64,000 bases of DNA from Qipengyuania sp. SS22 (GTDB lineage: Bacteria > Pseudomonadota > Alphaproteobacteria > Sphingomonadales > Sphingomonadaceae). The notes under the pieces were generated by a model that had not been told where the DNA came from, searched no databases, and worked only from the letters and a program-made list of their open reading frames with translations. Below are positions 8,797 through 17,403 of this stretch, piece after piece. A program made the position numbers and the translations under genes. The stretch is taken from NCBI RefSeq assembly GCF_025736935.1, contig NZ_CP107048.1, forward strand, positions 620,001 through 684,000. Direction: 5' to 3'. Numbering within the stretch: position 1 is the first letter of the stretch; each line of letters begins with the position of its first letter.

Positions 8797-11118
8797 ATGC
8801 ATCTGGCCGGCTCCAAGATACGCCAATGGCGCGAAACACAGCGCCCTCCGCTCAGTGCGGAGGAATTCGGCGCGCGCTATGGCGATCCGCAGCCATGGCC
8901 CAGCCGGACCGTCTATGGCTGGGAAGCGAAGGGCAAGATCGCGCGCGCCACGGTCCAGAAGCGGCTGGCCGAACTGGGCATCTGCCAGCCCGCCGACTGG
9001 CTCGAACCTGCTCCTGCACCATCCGATCAGAAAGGTACCGCCCCCATGAGCGGAAGCGCCACGCATCCCTTTTACGACATGCACACGCATGGCTTCGTCC
9101 GCCTCGCGACGAGTACGCCCAAGGTGCGCACGGCGGACATCGCCTATAATGCCGAGGGCATTCTCGAGACCGCGCACGAGGCGCATGCGCAGCATGTCGA
9201 CCTGCTGCTCTACCCTGAACTGGCGCTGTCCTCCTATGCAATCGACGATCTGCATTTACAGGGCGCATTGCTCGATGCGGTCGAAGCGCAGATCGAGGCG
9301 ATCATCGACGCATCGCGCAAGCTTAGTCCGGTGCTGGTCTTCGGCGCGCCGCTGCGCCGCAATGGCCGAATCTACAACTGTGCGCTGGTCGTTGCGCGGG
9401 GCGAGCTGCTTGGCGTGGTGCCCAAGAGCTTCCTGCCCAACTATCGCGAATATTACGAGAAGCGCTGGTTCGCGCATGGCCGTGAATGTGTCGGCCTGAT
9501 GATCCGCTGTGGTGCCCGAGAAGTACCTTTCGGTACCGATCTGATCTTTGCCGCCAACGATCTGCCGGGGTTCACCTTCGGTATCGAGATATGCGAAGAT
9601 TTCTGGGCGCCCAATCCGCCCGGTACCATGGCTGCGCTGGCGGGGGCGACGATCCTGCTCAATCTTTCGGCATCGAACATCGTCATCGGCAAGTCGGACG
9701 AGCGCCATTTGCTCAGCCGCGCAAGCTCGAGCCGGTCGGTCTGCGCCTACGCCTATTCGGCCAGCGGGCATGGCGAAAGCACCACCGACCTCGCGTGGGA
9801 CGGTCAGGGGATGATCTACGAGCTGGGCGATCTGATGGCCGAAAGCGTGCGCTTCGATCTCGCGCCCGAACTGTGCGTCACCGATATCGATACGCAGCGC
9901 ATTCTCTCCGAGCGGATGCGCATGCAGACCTTCAACGATGCCGCCGAGGCCGCCGGACGGCCCGAGGACTGGTACCGGCGGATCGCATTCGAGCGCGCCG
10001 CGCCGCGCGCAGACGTCGGTCTCAACCGCCCGATCCGCCGGTTTCCCTTCGTGCCCAATCGCGCCGACAAGCTCGATGAGGATTGCTACGAAGCGTTCAA
10101 CATCCAGGTCGATGCGCTCATGCGGCGGATCCAGGCAACCCGGCCGAAAAGCCTGACCATCGGTATCTCGGGCGGGCTCGACAGCACGCATGCGCTGATC
10201 GTCGCGGCGAAGGCGATGGACCGGCTGGGCCGTCCGCGCAGCGATATCCATGGCTATACTTTGCCCGGCTTCGCCACTTCGGACGATACCAAGTCGAACG
10301 CCTGGCGGCTGATGGAAGCGTTCGGCATCACTGCCGAGGAAATCGACATTACGCCCACCGCGCGGCTGATGCTCGAAAACATCGGCCATGCATTTGCCGA
10401 TGGCGAACCGGTCTATGACACGACTTTCGAAAACGTTCAGGCGGGCTTGCGCACCGATTATCTCTTCCGCCTGGCCGGGCAGAACGGCGGGTGGGTCATC
10501 GGCACCGGCGATCTCAGCGAGCTGGCGCTGGGGTGGTGTACCTATGGCGTGGGCGATCACATGAGCCATTATGCGGTCAATTCGGGCGTGCCCAAGACGC
10601 TGATCCAGTATCTGATCGGCTGGGCCACGCGGACCGCGCAGTTCGATGCGGGCGTCGACGCCGTGCTGACCGACATCCTCGCCACAGAGATCAGCCCCGA
10701 ACTGGTTCCGGCAGGCGAAGACGGTGCGATCCAGAGCACCGAGTCGATCATCGGCCCCTACGAACTGAACGACTTTTTCCTTCACCACATCATCCGCTGG
10801 GGCCAGAAACCCAGCCATGTCGCCTTCCTCGCATGGCATGCCTGGAAGCAGGCGGACGCCGGGCTGTGGCCGATCGACTTCCCCGAGCAGGCGAAGAACG
10901 AATATGATCTCGCCACGATCGCGGAGTGGCTGGAGAAGTTTCTCAAGCGCTTCTTCGGCTTCAGCCAGTTCAAACGCAGCGCGATACCCAACGGGCCCAA
11001 GGTCAGCGCGGGCGGCGCGCTGAGCCCGCGGGGCGACTGGCGCGCGCCCAGCGATGCCGTAGCCGACACGTGGATCGCCGAACTTGCCGCAGCGCTCCCG
11101 CCGCGGGATGGTGACTGA
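8797..11118 (+). CDS. nadE: Glutamine-dependent NAD+ synthetase with N-terminal HTH domain
   Basis: 773 residues in one uninterrupted frame. Residues ~84-380 are a nitrilase-type glutaminase with the Glu-Lys-Cys triad visible as E141 (YPELAL), K210 (VPKSF) and C266 (EICEDF). Residues ~430-730 are the synthetase domain with the PP-loop GISGGLDS at 456-463. It amidates nicotinate adenine dinucleotide using ammonia from glutamine, the last step of NAD synthesis. Residues 1-75 are extra: an XRE-like helix-turn-helix ('[10 protein letters not shown]', '[13 protein letters not shown]') joined by a Pro/Ala linker. A conventional start also exists at ATG 9046 ([13 protein letters not shown]), with AAAGG about 11 bases upstream, so a short form may be made. 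The stop is two bases before the DMT gene. Confidence 0.93.
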   Translation: MHLAGSKIRQWRETQRPPLSAEEFGARYGDPQPWPSRTVYGWEAKGKIARATVQKRLAELGICQPADWLEPAPAPSDQKGTAPMSGSATHPFYDMHTHGFVRLATSTPKVRTADIAYNAEGILETAHEAHAQHVDLLLYPELALSSYAIDDLHLQGALLDAVEAQIEAIIDASRKLSPVLVFGAPLRRNGRIYNCALVVARGELLGVVPKSFLPNYREYYEKRWFAHGRECVGLMIRCGAREVPFGTDLIFAANDLPGFTFGIEICEDFWAPNPPGTMAALAGATILLNLSASNIVIGKSDERHLLSRASSSRSVCAYAYSASGHGESTTDLAWDGQGMIYELGDLMAESVRFDLAPELCVTDIDTQRILSERMRMQTFNDAAEAAGRPEDWYRRIAFERAAPRADVGLNRPIRRFPFVPNRADKLDEDCYEAFNIQVDALMRRIQATRPKSLTIGISGGLDSTHALIVAAKAMDRLGRPRSDIHGYTLPGFATSDDTKSNAWRLMEAFGITAEEIDITPTARLMLENIGHAFADGEPVYDTTFENVQAGLRTDYLFRLAGQNGGWVIGTGDLSELALGWCTYGVGDHMSHYAVNSGVPKTLIQYLIGWATRTAQFDAGVDAVLTDILATEISPELVPAGEDGAIQSTESIIGPYELNDFFLHHIIRWGQKPSHVAFLAWHAWKQADAGLWPIDFPEQAKNEYDLATIAEWLEKFLKRFFGFSQFKRSAIPNGPKVSAGGALSPRGDWRAPSDAVADTWIAELAAALPPRDGD

Positions 11119-11120
11119 CC

Positions 11121-12008
11121 ATGTCGGCGCGGGCCTTGTTGGTAATGATGATGTGTAACATCGTCTGGGCGCTCAATATCGTGGTCAGCAAAGTGGCGAT
11201 CGTCGACCTTGCCTCGCCGCCGCTGTTCTATGCGCTGCTGCGCTCGCTTATCGTGGCGATCGTGCTCATCCCGCTGCTGCGGCCGCTGCCTGAAAATCTC
11301 GGGCGTGTGTTGCTCATCGGTCTGGCGATCAGCGGAGGATCCTTCGCCCTGCTGTTCATGGGGTTGGTCACGGCCAGTCCCTCGGCTGCCGGGGTCGTCA
11401 GCCTGACCGGCGCGCCGATGACGGTGCTGTTCGCGATCCTGTTCCTAGGTGAGCGTATCCGCTGGCGCCGCGGGCTTGGCATCGGCCTCGCATTCGGCGG
11501 TGTGCTGTTCGCCATGGCGGGCGAAAACCAGATGGAGACCAGCACCGGCCTGTTGCTGGTATTCATTTCCGCCGTGGTGGGGGCGCTCGGGACGGTCTTC
11601 GTCAAGCGGCTCGACCTGTCATCGATCCGGTTGCAGGCTTGGGCGGCGCTTGCCTCGGTAGCGGTGCTGCTGCCGCTGACCGCGGTGATGGAAAGCGGGC
11701 AGGTCGCGTCGCTTGCCACCTCACCGTGGAAGCTCGCTGCATGTCTGTTCTTCGCCGCAATCGTCGTGTCGGTCGGCGCGCACACCGCCTATTACCGGAT
11801 GCTGCGCGAATACGATGCCAATCTGATCGTGCCGTTGACGCTGTTCACGCCGATCCTGACCATCGTCTTCGGTGCGTGGTTGACGGGGGACGCGATCGGC
11901 GGGCGGTTGGTCGTCGGCGGCGGCATCGCGCTGGCCGGGGTCGCCATCATCGTGCTGCGGCCGAGCAAAACCTTCACCCGCCGCTTCCTCGTCCGCCCGC
12001 GGTTCTGA
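11121..12008 (+). CDS. EamA-family DMT transporter
   Basis: 295 residues with ten predicted membrane helices arranged as two EamA repeats (first ending near 'LAFGGVLFAMAG', second near 'GGGIALAGVAIIVL'). Drug/metabolite transporters of this type usually export amino acids or metabolites from the cytoplasm. Its ATG follows the nadE stop after two bases, so it is very likely co-transcribed and perhaps translationally coupled with nadE. Its stop abuts that of convergent ilvE with no spacer. The substrate is unknown; a nicotinate-related compound would be speculation from position only. Confidence 0.88.
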   Translation: MSARALLVMMMCNIVWALNIVVSKVAIVDLASPPLFYALLRSLIVAIVLIPLLRPLPENLGRVLLIGLAISGGSFALLFMGLVTASPSAAGVVSLTGAPMTVLFAILFLGERIRWRRGLGIGLAFGGVLFAMAGENQMETSTGLLLVFISAVVGALGTVFVKRLDLSSIRLQAWAALASVAVLLPLTAVMESGQVASLATSPWKLAACLFFAAIVVSVGAHTAYYRMLREYDANLIVPLTLFTPILTIVFGAWLTGDAIGGRLVVGGGIALAGVAIIVLRPSKTFTRRFLVRPRF

Positions 12009-13091
12009 TCAGCCGAGTTTCACTGTCCAGCCGTGGGTATCGGCAACGGCACCCTTCTGGATGCCGACCAGCTTCTCGCGGACCTTGTTGGTCATCTGGC
12101 CCGTACCACCGCTACCGATGGTGAATTCGCCGTCGGGGCCAAGCACCGTGCCGACCGCGGTGACCACTGCGGCAGTGCCGCAGGCCATGGTCTCGAGCAG
12201 GCGCCCCGTGGTGGCATCCACGCGCCACTGGTCGATGCTGTAAGGCTCCTCGCGCACTTGGAGCCCTTCTTCCCGCAGCAGCTGGATCAGGCTGTCGCGG
12301 GTGATGCCAGGCAGGATCGTACCCGTCAGCGGCGGCGTGACCACGCTGCCGTCGTCGAACACGAAAAACAGGTTCATCCCGCCCAGTTCCTCGACCCATT
12401 TCTTCTCCACCGCGTCGAGGAAGACGACCTGGTCGCAGCCATTGGCAATGCCTTCGGCCTGCGGGACGAGGCTGGCGGCATAATTCCCGCCCGTCTTGGC
12501 CGCGCCGGTGCCGCCCGGGGCGGCGCGGGTGTAATTGCGGCTGACCCAGATCTTCACCGATTGCGCGCCCGCCTTGAAATAGCCGCCGACGGGCGATGCG
12601 ATCAGGACATATTTGTACTGCCGCGCGGGCCGCACGCCGAGGAAGGCTTCGGAGGCGAACATGAACGGCCGCAGGTAGAGCGCGCCATCGGGAATCGTCG
12701 GCACCCAGTCGCGGTCGCGGGTGACCAGCTGGCGGATCGATTCGAGAAACATTTCCTCGGGCAGTTCGGGCATCGCCATCCGCCGCGCGCTTTCATTGAA
12801 GCGCCGCGCGTTCTGCTCGGGCCGGAAGAGCGCGAGCGAGCCGTCTTCCTGCTTGTAGGCTTTCATGCCTTCGAAGATTTCCTGCGCGTAATGCAGCACG
12901 GCCGCTGCCGGATCGAGGCTGATCGGCTCGCGCGCGCCCAGCGTCGCCTGGTGCCATCCGCCCTTGTCGGCATCGTAGTCGATCACGACCATGTGATCGG
13001 TGAACAGCTTGCCGAAACCGGGGTCGAGAAGCGCCTGCTGACGGGTTTCGCCAGGGACGGGGGCGGGGTGGGGAAGGTGCTCGAAATCCAT
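12009..13091 (-). CDS. ilvE: Branched-chain amino acid aminotransferase (class IV)
   Basis: 360 residues. A PLP enzyme that exchanges amino groups between glutamate and the keto acids of Leu, Ile and Val. The Schiff-base lysine is K199 in 'GAAKTGGNYAAS'; 'VLHYAQEIFEGMKAYK' and 'SGGTGQMTNKV' are family blocks. The frame stays open to ATG 13256, but the typical protein starts at ATG 13091 (MDFEHLPHPAP); the extra part overlaps a hairpin and has no family resemblance. Upstream lies a long structured leader with an 18-codon ORF (13304-13360), suggesting control of expression. It is convergent with the DMT gene. Confidence 0.95.
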   Translation of the reverse strand: MDFEHLPHPAPVPGETRQQALLDPGFGKLFTDHMVVIDYDADKGGWHQATLGAREPISLDPAAAVLHYAQEIFEGMKAYKQEDGSLALFRPEQNARRFNESARRMAMPELPEEMFLESIRQLVTRDRDWVPTIPDGALYLRPFMFASEAFLGVRPARQYKYVLIASPVGGYFKAGAQSVKIWVSRNYTRAAPGGTGAAKTGGNYAASLVPQAEGIANGCDQVVFLDAVEKKWVEELGGMNLFFVFDDGSVVTPPLTGTILPGITRDSLIQLLREEGLQVREEPYSIDQWRVDATTGRLLETMACGTAAVVTAVGTVLGPDGEFTIGSGGTGQMTNKVREKLVGIQKGAVADTHGWTVKLG

Positions 13092-13214
13092 GCTGCGCGG
13101 GTAATCGGAAGGCGCGCGCGAGGCAAGGATGAGTGTGGTGGCTTGTGTCGTCGGTAAGAAAGCGGCTGGTGCGGCGAAGGTCGGAAACCGATCCGATCTG
13201 ATCTGGCACAATGA

Positions 13215-13292
13215 GAAGGGCAGTCCCACGCCCGTAGGTGGAACTGCCCTTCGCATGGTCAGCGGCGGGAAGTGCCGCTCACGAAGCCTCTA
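13215..13292 (-). promoter_or_regulatory. Two mutually exclusive hairpins upstream of ilvE
   Basis: Hairpin B pairs 13215-13224 (GAAGGGCAGT) perfectly with 13243-13252 and continues inward over four more pairs. Hairpin A pairs AGCGGC (13261-13266) with GCCGCT (13274-13279) and an outer CTTCG (13249-13253) with CGAAG (13282-13286). The outer stem of A uses four bases of B's right arm, so both cannot form fully at once. Neither is followed by a T-tract on the minus strand, so this is attenuator-like architecture without a classical terminator. Confidence 0.5.
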
Positions 13293-13303
13293 AGGGTTTG
13301 GTT

Positions 13304-13360
13304 TTACCGATAGTGCTCCGCGCGGAAACTTGCCGACCTCTCTGCTGAACCATGAGACAT
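13304..13360 (-). CDS. Putative 18-residue leader peptide upstream of ilvE
   Basis: ATG 13360 to TAA encodes MSHGSAERSASFRAEHYR. It is supported mainly by an exceptional ribosome site at ideal spacing (see 13362-13375) and by its position ~210 bases upstream of ilvE, before two alternative hairpins. It contains no Leu, Ile or Val codon, so it is not a classical branched-chain attenuator peptide; Ser, Arg, Ala, His and Glu dominate. It could be a leader for another signal, a ribosome-loading site for a small RNA, or an independent tiny gene. Not recognised as any named family. Confidence 0.5.
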   Translation of the reverse strand: MSHGSAERSASFRAEHYR

Positions 13361-13361
13361 C

Positions 13362-13375
13362 GGATCACCTCCTTT
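13362..13375 (-). promoter_or_regulatory. Near-perfect 14-base Shine-Dalgarno
   Basis: The mRNA reads AAAGGAGGTGATCC, fully complementary to the 16S rRNA 3' tail, with seven bases between AGGAGG and ATG 13360. Such length is rare; most starts in this window have four to six matching bases. Confidence 0.7.
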
Positions 13376-13594
13376 CGCGCTGTTTAGAGCCAAAGTACCC
13401 CGTCTCCGGGGAACAAGACCGCGTTTCGCCGCTGATCTTGTGGACATATTGGAGTCTTCCAGAGGCTTAAAACAAGCCTTGTAAAAAAGTTTTCCCACGT
13501 CAGAATTGGTGTTTCTGGCTCGGATCGGTTTCCGGGCCTTTTTTGTGCCTCCTGACCGCGATCATGCCGGAGGCGGCCGGTCGCGCGACTCCGG

Positions 13595-14158
13595 TCAGCG
13601 GCAATCCTCGATCACGCGCGTCACCTCGGCCCAGGGCGGCAGGTAAAGTGTGGATAAGCCCGGCGCTTCCACAGCGAATCGCCCACGCGTTAGCGCCATC
13701 GCATCGAGCAGCGGGTCGCGCGCGCTCACATAAGCGATCAAGCGGGGCCGTCCCGCGCTGTCGGGGGTGAAAGCGCGGGCGGGCAGCGTGCGCTCGGCGG
13801 TTTCCGTACGGATGATCATCTGTCCATTGCCGCCTGACGCGGCATTGCGCACCAGCCCGACCTGCCGGTCGGCGGTGAGGCACAGCAGCGAGAAGACCGA
13901 CGTACCGCGGCCATCGACGAATTGCGCGACCGCATTCTCTCCACTGTCCGAGTAGGTCCAGTTGCCTGCCGTCTGCGGACGGTCGATCCAGTTCTCTGCC
14001 GGGGCGGGCGCGGGCATCGGGGGCGGCGCTGCCGGGGTAGTCGCAACCGGCGTCGGTGCAGGCTCGGGCGCGGGCGTCGGCTGCGGAGCGGGCACGCAGG
14101 CCGCGATGGTGAAGCTCAGCGCTAGCGCGCCACCCAGATGCAAATAGATCGGTTTCAT
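13595..14158 (-). CDS. Proline-rich lipoprotein of unknown function
   Basis: 187 residues from ATG 14158 (an ATG nine codons upstream is less likely). The N-terminus is a lipoprotein signal: a positively charged start, hydrophobic core and lipobox IAAC at about residues 18-21. Residues ~22-55 are a Pro/Ala/Thr spacer, followed by a ~130-residue globular domain with 'NWTYSDSGENAVAQF' and 'ADRQVGLVRNA'. It would be anchored in the outer or inner membrane facing the periplasm. I recognise no named domain; it looks like a conserved hypothetical of the sphingomonads. It is divergent from tlyA (34-base gap). Confidence 0.75.
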   Translation of the reverse strand: MKPIYLHLGGALALSFTIAACVPAPQPTPAPEPAPTPVATTPAAPPPMPAPAPAENWIDRPQTAGNWTYSDSGENAVAQFVDGRGTSVFSLLCLTADRQVGLVRNAASGGNGQMIIRTETAERTLPARAFTPDSAGRPRLIAYVSARDPLLDAMALTRGRFAVEAPGLSTLYLPPWAEVTRVIEDCR

Positions 14159-14192
14159 GCCTGCACAATGATCGCTAACGCGCAAGTTTCCA

Positions 14193-14942
14193 ATGCCGAA
14201 AAAGATGCGCCTCGATCAGATGCTGGTAGACCGCGGGCTCGTGGAGAGCCGCACGCGCGCGCAGGCGCTGGTCATGGCCGGGTTGGTTTTCACCGGCGAA
14301 CAGAAATTGGCGAAGCCGGGGCAGCAGCTTGCCCATGATGTCCCGCTCGACGTGCGCGGGCGCGATCATCCCTGGGTTTCGCGCGGCGGGATCAAGCTGG
14401 CGCACGCGATCGAACAGTTCGGTCTCGATCCCAAGGGTGTCACTGCAATGGACATCGGGAGTTCGACCGGCGGCTTCACCGACGTGCTGTTGCAGGGCGG
14501 GGCGGAGCATGTCTTCGCAGTCGACAGCGGGACCAACCAGCTGGCGTGGAAGCTGCGGCAGGACGAACGCGTCACCGTGCTCGAACAGACCAGCGCACGC
14601 ATCCTCACACCCGAAATGATCGACCGGGCGTGCGACTGGGTGGTGTGCGATGCCAGCTTTATCGGGCTGGCCAAGGTGCTCGACCGTCCGCTCCAGCTTG
14701 CGGCGCCGCACTGCCGCTTGGTCGCATTGATCAAGCCGCAATTCGAGGTCGGACGCGAGGAAGTGGGCAAGAAGGGCGTAGTCAGCGATCCCGCGCTGCA
14801 CCGGCGGGTCTGCGACGAAATGCGCGAGTGGGTCGAGGGACTGGGCTTCGCGGTGCAAGGCATCGTGGAAAGCCCGATCACAGGCCCCGAAGGCAATGTC
14901 GAATTCCTGATCAGCGCCGAAAGAACCCCGCCGCGCGATTGA
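14193..14942 (+). CDS. tlyA: TlyA family rRNA 2'-O-methyltransferase / hemolysin-like protein
   Basis: 249 residues. An N-terminal S4 RNA-binding domain (residues 1-60, 'RLDQMLVDRGLVESRTRAQ') is followed by an FtsJ-like methyltransferase domain with SAM motif 'MDIGSSTGGFTDVLL' and later 'LIKPQFEVGRE'. Family members methylate ribose 2'-OH of cytidines in 16S and often 23S rRNA. Named hemolysin historically. Its stop is 54 bases before pccB; whether it shares that transcript is uncertain. Confidence 0.94.
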   Translation: MPKKMRLDQMLVDRGLVESRTRAQALVMAGLVFTGEQKLAKPGQQLAHDVPLDVRGRDHPWVSRGGIKLAHAIEQFGLDPKGVTAMDIGSSTGGFTDVLLQGGAEHVFAVDSGTNQLAWKLRQDERVTVLEQTSARILTPEMIDRACDWVVCDASFIGLAKVLDRPLQLAAPHCRLVALIKPQFEVGREEVGKKGVVSDPALHRRVCDEMREWVEGLGFAVQGIVESPITGPEGNVEFLISAERTPPRD

Positions 14943-14996
14943 CCTTGCGCCTCGCTTGCCACTAGTCGCTCATGCAAACCTATTCACGGAGAGAGC

Positions 14997-16529
14997 ATGT
15001 CCGCCAATATCGCCGAAATGGAACGCCGCCGCGATGCCGCCAAGATGGGCGGCGGGCAGAAGCGGATCGACGCACAGCATGCCAAGGGCAAGCTGACCGC
15101 GCGCGAACGGCTCGATATCCTGCTGGACGAAGGCAGCTTCGAGGAACTCGACACCTATGTCGAGCATGACTGCGTCGACTTCGGTATGCAGGACCAGAAG
15201 ATCCCCGGCGACGGCGTGGTCACCGGGTCGGGCACGATCAACGGCCGGCTGGTCTATGTCTTCAGCCAGGATTTCACCGTCTTCGGCGGCTCGCTATCGA
15301 AGCGCCATGCGGAGAAGATCTGCAAGGTGATGGACACCGCGATGAAGGTCGGGGCGCCGGTCATCGGCCTCAACGACAGCGGCGGCGCGCGCATCCAGGA
15401 AGGCGTCGCCAGCCTCGGCGGCTATGCCGAGGTGTTCCAGCGCAACGTGCTCGCCAGCGGCGTGGTGCCGCAGATCAGCCTGATCATGGGGCCGTGCGCG
15501 GGCGGGGCGGTCTACAGCCCGGCGATGACCGACTTCATCTTCATGGTCGAAGACAGCAGCTACATGTTCGTCACCGGCCCCGATGTCGTGAAAACGGTGA
15601 CCAATGAGGTCGTCACGCAGGAGGAACTGGGCGGCGCGAAGACGCATACGACCAAGACCAGCGTGGCGGACAACAGCTTCGAGAACGATATCGAGACGCT
15701 GCTCGCGACGCGCGATTTCTTCGATTACCTGCCGCTGTCGAACCGCGAGGATGTGCCCGAGCGCCCGACGAGCGATGCCTGGGACCGCGAGGAGCCGAGC
15801 CTCGACACGCTGATCCCCGACAACGCCAACCAGCCCTACGACATGCACGAAGTCATCCGTAAGACGCTGGACGAAGGCGATTTCTTCGAAGTGCAGCCGG
15901 GCCATGCGGCGAACATCATCTGCGGCTTCGGCCGGGTCGAGGGGCGCACGGTGGGCGTGGTTGCAAACCAGCCGATGGTGCTGGCGGGCGTGCTCGACAT
16001 CAATTCATCGAAGAAGGCCGCGCGGTTCGTGCGCTTCTGCGATGCCTTCGAAATTCCGATCCTGACCTTCGTCGACGTGCCCGGCTTCCTTCCCGGCACC
16101 AGCCAAGAGCATAACGGCATCATCAAGCACGGCGCGAAGCTATTGTTCGCCTATGCCGAGGCGACCGTGCCCAAGATCACCGTGATCACCCGCAAGGCCT
16201 ATGGAGGCGCCTATGACGTGATGGCCTCCAAGCACCTGCGCGGCGACCTCAACTACGCCTGGCCCACCGCCGAGATCGCGGTGATGGGCGCCAAGGGCGC
16301 GGTGGAAATCATCTTCCGCCAGGACCGCGACAATCCCGACAAGATCGCCGAGAAGACCAAGGAATACGAAGACCGCTTCGCCAACCCCTTCGTGGCGGCA
16401 AGCCGCGGCTATATCGACGAGGTGATCTACCCGCACTCGACCCGCAAGCGGATTGCGCTGGGGCTACGCAAGCTGCGGACCAAGCAGCTCGAGAACCCGT
16501 GGAAGAAGCACGACAATATTCCGCTGTGA
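14997..16529 (+). CDS. pccB: Propionyl-CoA carboxylase beta subunit
   Basis: 510 residues, the standard length. This carboxyltransferase moves CO2 from carboxybiotin on PccA to propionyl-CoA, giving (S)-methylmalonyl-CoA. Visible blocks are '[16 protein letters not shown]' near residue 30, the oxyanion and CoA-site segments '[17 protein letters not shown]' and '[14 protein letters not shown]', and in the C-half '[24 protein letters not shown]' region with '[14 protein letters not shown]'. A good ribosome site GGAGAG precedes ATG 14997. It heads a run with a small unknown gene and mce. Its partner pccA lies 7.5 kb further on the same strand. Confidence 0.97.
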   Translation: MSANIAEMERRRDAAKMGGGQKRIDAQHAKGKLTARERLDILLDEGSFEELDTYVEHDCVDFGMQDQKIPGDGVVTGSGTINGRLVYVFSQDFTVFGGSLSKRHAEKICKVMDTAMKVGAPVIGLNDSGGARIQEGVASLGGYAEVFQRNVLASGVVPQISLIMGPCAGGAVYSPAMTDFIFMVEDSSYMFVTGPDVVKTVTNEVVTQEELGGAKTHTTKTSVADNSFENDIETLLATRDFFDYLPLSNREDVPERPTSDAWDREEPSLDTLIPDNANQPYDMHEVIRKTLDEGDFFEVQPGHAANIICGFGRVEGRTVGVVANQPMVLAGVLDINSSKKAARFVRFCDAFEIPILTFVDVPGFLPGTSQEHNGIIKHGAKLLFAYAEATVPKITVITRKAYGGAYDVMASKHLRGDLNYAWPTAEIAVMGAKGAVEIIFRQDRDNPDKIAEKTKEYEDRFANPFVAASRGYIDEVIYPHSTRKRIALGLRKLRTKQLENPWKKHDNIPL

Positions 16530-16798
16530 TCCCTGAACTGGAAAAATTGAAACTGCTTCTCTGGGAAGAGTGGGATCCTATCGGGGTCAACGAGACAGAC
16601 TGTCCGCGGGACGAGTATGATGCCTATGCTCTCAAACTATATACCATGCTGAAGTCCAAGGCGTCCCGCGATGAGGTTCGCAACTACCTCGTTTGGGTGC
16701 GAACCGAGTATATGGGTTTAGGGGAGAAGGGCGATCCGCCTTCTAATTCCGACGAAGGGGTCGCAGACTTAGCAATGAAAATTCATGAGGATGCGTAA
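16526..16798 (+). CDS. Small protein of unknown function with EWDPIGV motif
   Basis: 90 residues from GTG 16526, which overlaps the pccB stop by four bases (GTGA); its own stop overlaps the mce start (TAATG). It is acidic and helical with '[13 protein letters not shown]', '[14 protein letters not shown]' and 'EYMGLG'. Small proteins with EWDPIGV...DEYDxY occur widely as hypotheticals, sometimes next to toxins or as DUF1871-like singletons; I know no function. Its base composition is noticeably more AT-rich than pccB and mce, suggesting later insertion into an older pccB-mce pair. Coupling by overlaps on both sides makes expression likely. Confidence 0.72.
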   Translation: MIPELEKLKLLLWEEWDPIGVNETDCPRDEYDAYALKLYTMLKSKASRDEVRNYLVWVRTEYMGLGEKGDPPSNSDEGVADLAMKIHEDA

Positions 16799-17247
16799 TG
16801 AAACTCGGCCGTCTCAATCATATCGGCGTCGCGACGCCTTCGATCGCGGAATCGCTGCGCTATTACCGCGATGTCATGGGCGCGACGCTTACGCATGAGC
16901 CCTTCGACCTTGAAGAGCAGGGCGTGAAGGTCTGTTTCGTCGATACGCCCGGGCAGGATGGCACCCACGGCACGCAGATCGAGCTGATCGAGCCGCTGGG
17001 CGAGCAGTCCACGCTCACCGGTTTCCTCGCCAAGAACCCCGCCGGAGGGCAGCACCACCTGTGCTACGAGGTCGAGGATATCGAAGAGGCCCGCGCGTGG
17101 TTCGAAGGGCTGGGCAAGCGCATTCTCGGCCCCACGCGCATTGGCGCGCATGGTACGCCGATCTTCTTCCTCCACCCCAAGGACATGATGGGCCAGCTGA
17201 CCGAAATCATGGAAACGCCCAAGGACGACGCGCACTGGTCGAACTAA
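16798..17247 (+). CDS. mce: Methylmalonyl-CoA epimerase
   Basis: 149 residues of the glyoxalase/VOC fold with two beta-alpha-beta repeats. It converts (S)- to (R)-methylmalonyl-CoA between the carboxylase and the mutase. Metal-ligand histidines are visible in 'LNHIGVATP' (H8) and 'GGQHHLCYEV', with a glutamate in the C-terminal 'GQLTEIMETP'. Start ATG 16798 overlaps the preceding stop. A REP-like repeat pair follows after about 40 bases. Confidence 0.95.
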   Translation: MKLGRLNHIGVATPSIAESLRYYRDVMGATLTHEPFDLEEQGVKVCFVDTPGQDGTHGTQIELIEPLGEQSTLTGFLAKNPAGGQHHLCYEVEDIEEARAWFEGLGKRILGPTRIGAHGTPIFFLHPKDMMGQLTEIMETPKDDAHWSN

Positions 17248-17287
17248 CCGGCGCGGAGGTTGGAATGGCGCCCCACCAACCTTTTTC

Positions 17288-17372
17288 GTCACCCCCGCGC
17301 AGGCGGGGGTCCAGCTGACCTTGCGAGTTTGAGCGACCGTTGTCTGGATCCCCGCCTGCGCGGGGATGACGG
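17288..17372. repeat. REP-like inverted pair of GC-rich palindromic units
   Basis: Two units, CACCCCCGCGCAGGCGGGGGT (left core around 17290-17311) and GATCCCCGCCTGCGCGGGGAT (right core around 17347-17368), lie in opposite orientation about 35 bases apart. Each is itself palindromic and together they can form a cruciform-like structure. A second copy of this pair is at 18913-19002. Such elements are common between genes in sphingomonads and may stabilise mRNA ends or bind DNA proteins. Confidence 0.85.
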
Positions 17373-17403
17373 GAACAGGCAGCGGAAAATGAGAGGAACT
17401 TCG

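Larger units (their letters stand above)
13092..13594. other. 503-base gene-poor region: structured leader upstream of ilvE
   Basis: Apart from the 18-codon ORF and the hairpins listed separately, I see no gene. On the minus strand, going towards ilvE, it holds a small hairpin AGGCTTgttttAAGCCT (around 13458-13474), a short stem CCCCGgagaCGGGG (around 13409-13422), the strong ribosome site, the small ORF and two overlapping hairpins. The part nearest 13500-13594 is the 3' flank of the lipoprotein gene. No confident promoter could be picked. Confidence 0.55.

Noticed and set aside
13304..13360. Classical branched-chain amino acid attenuator peptide
   Set aside because: No Leu, Ile or Val codons and no terminator T-tract after the hairpins; the leader was kept as an unclassified regulatory element.
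13362..13376. Fragment of 16S rRNA 3' end on the plus strand
   Set aside because: Only 14-15 bases match and the flanks do not; a strong Shine-Dalgarno on the other strand explains it fully.
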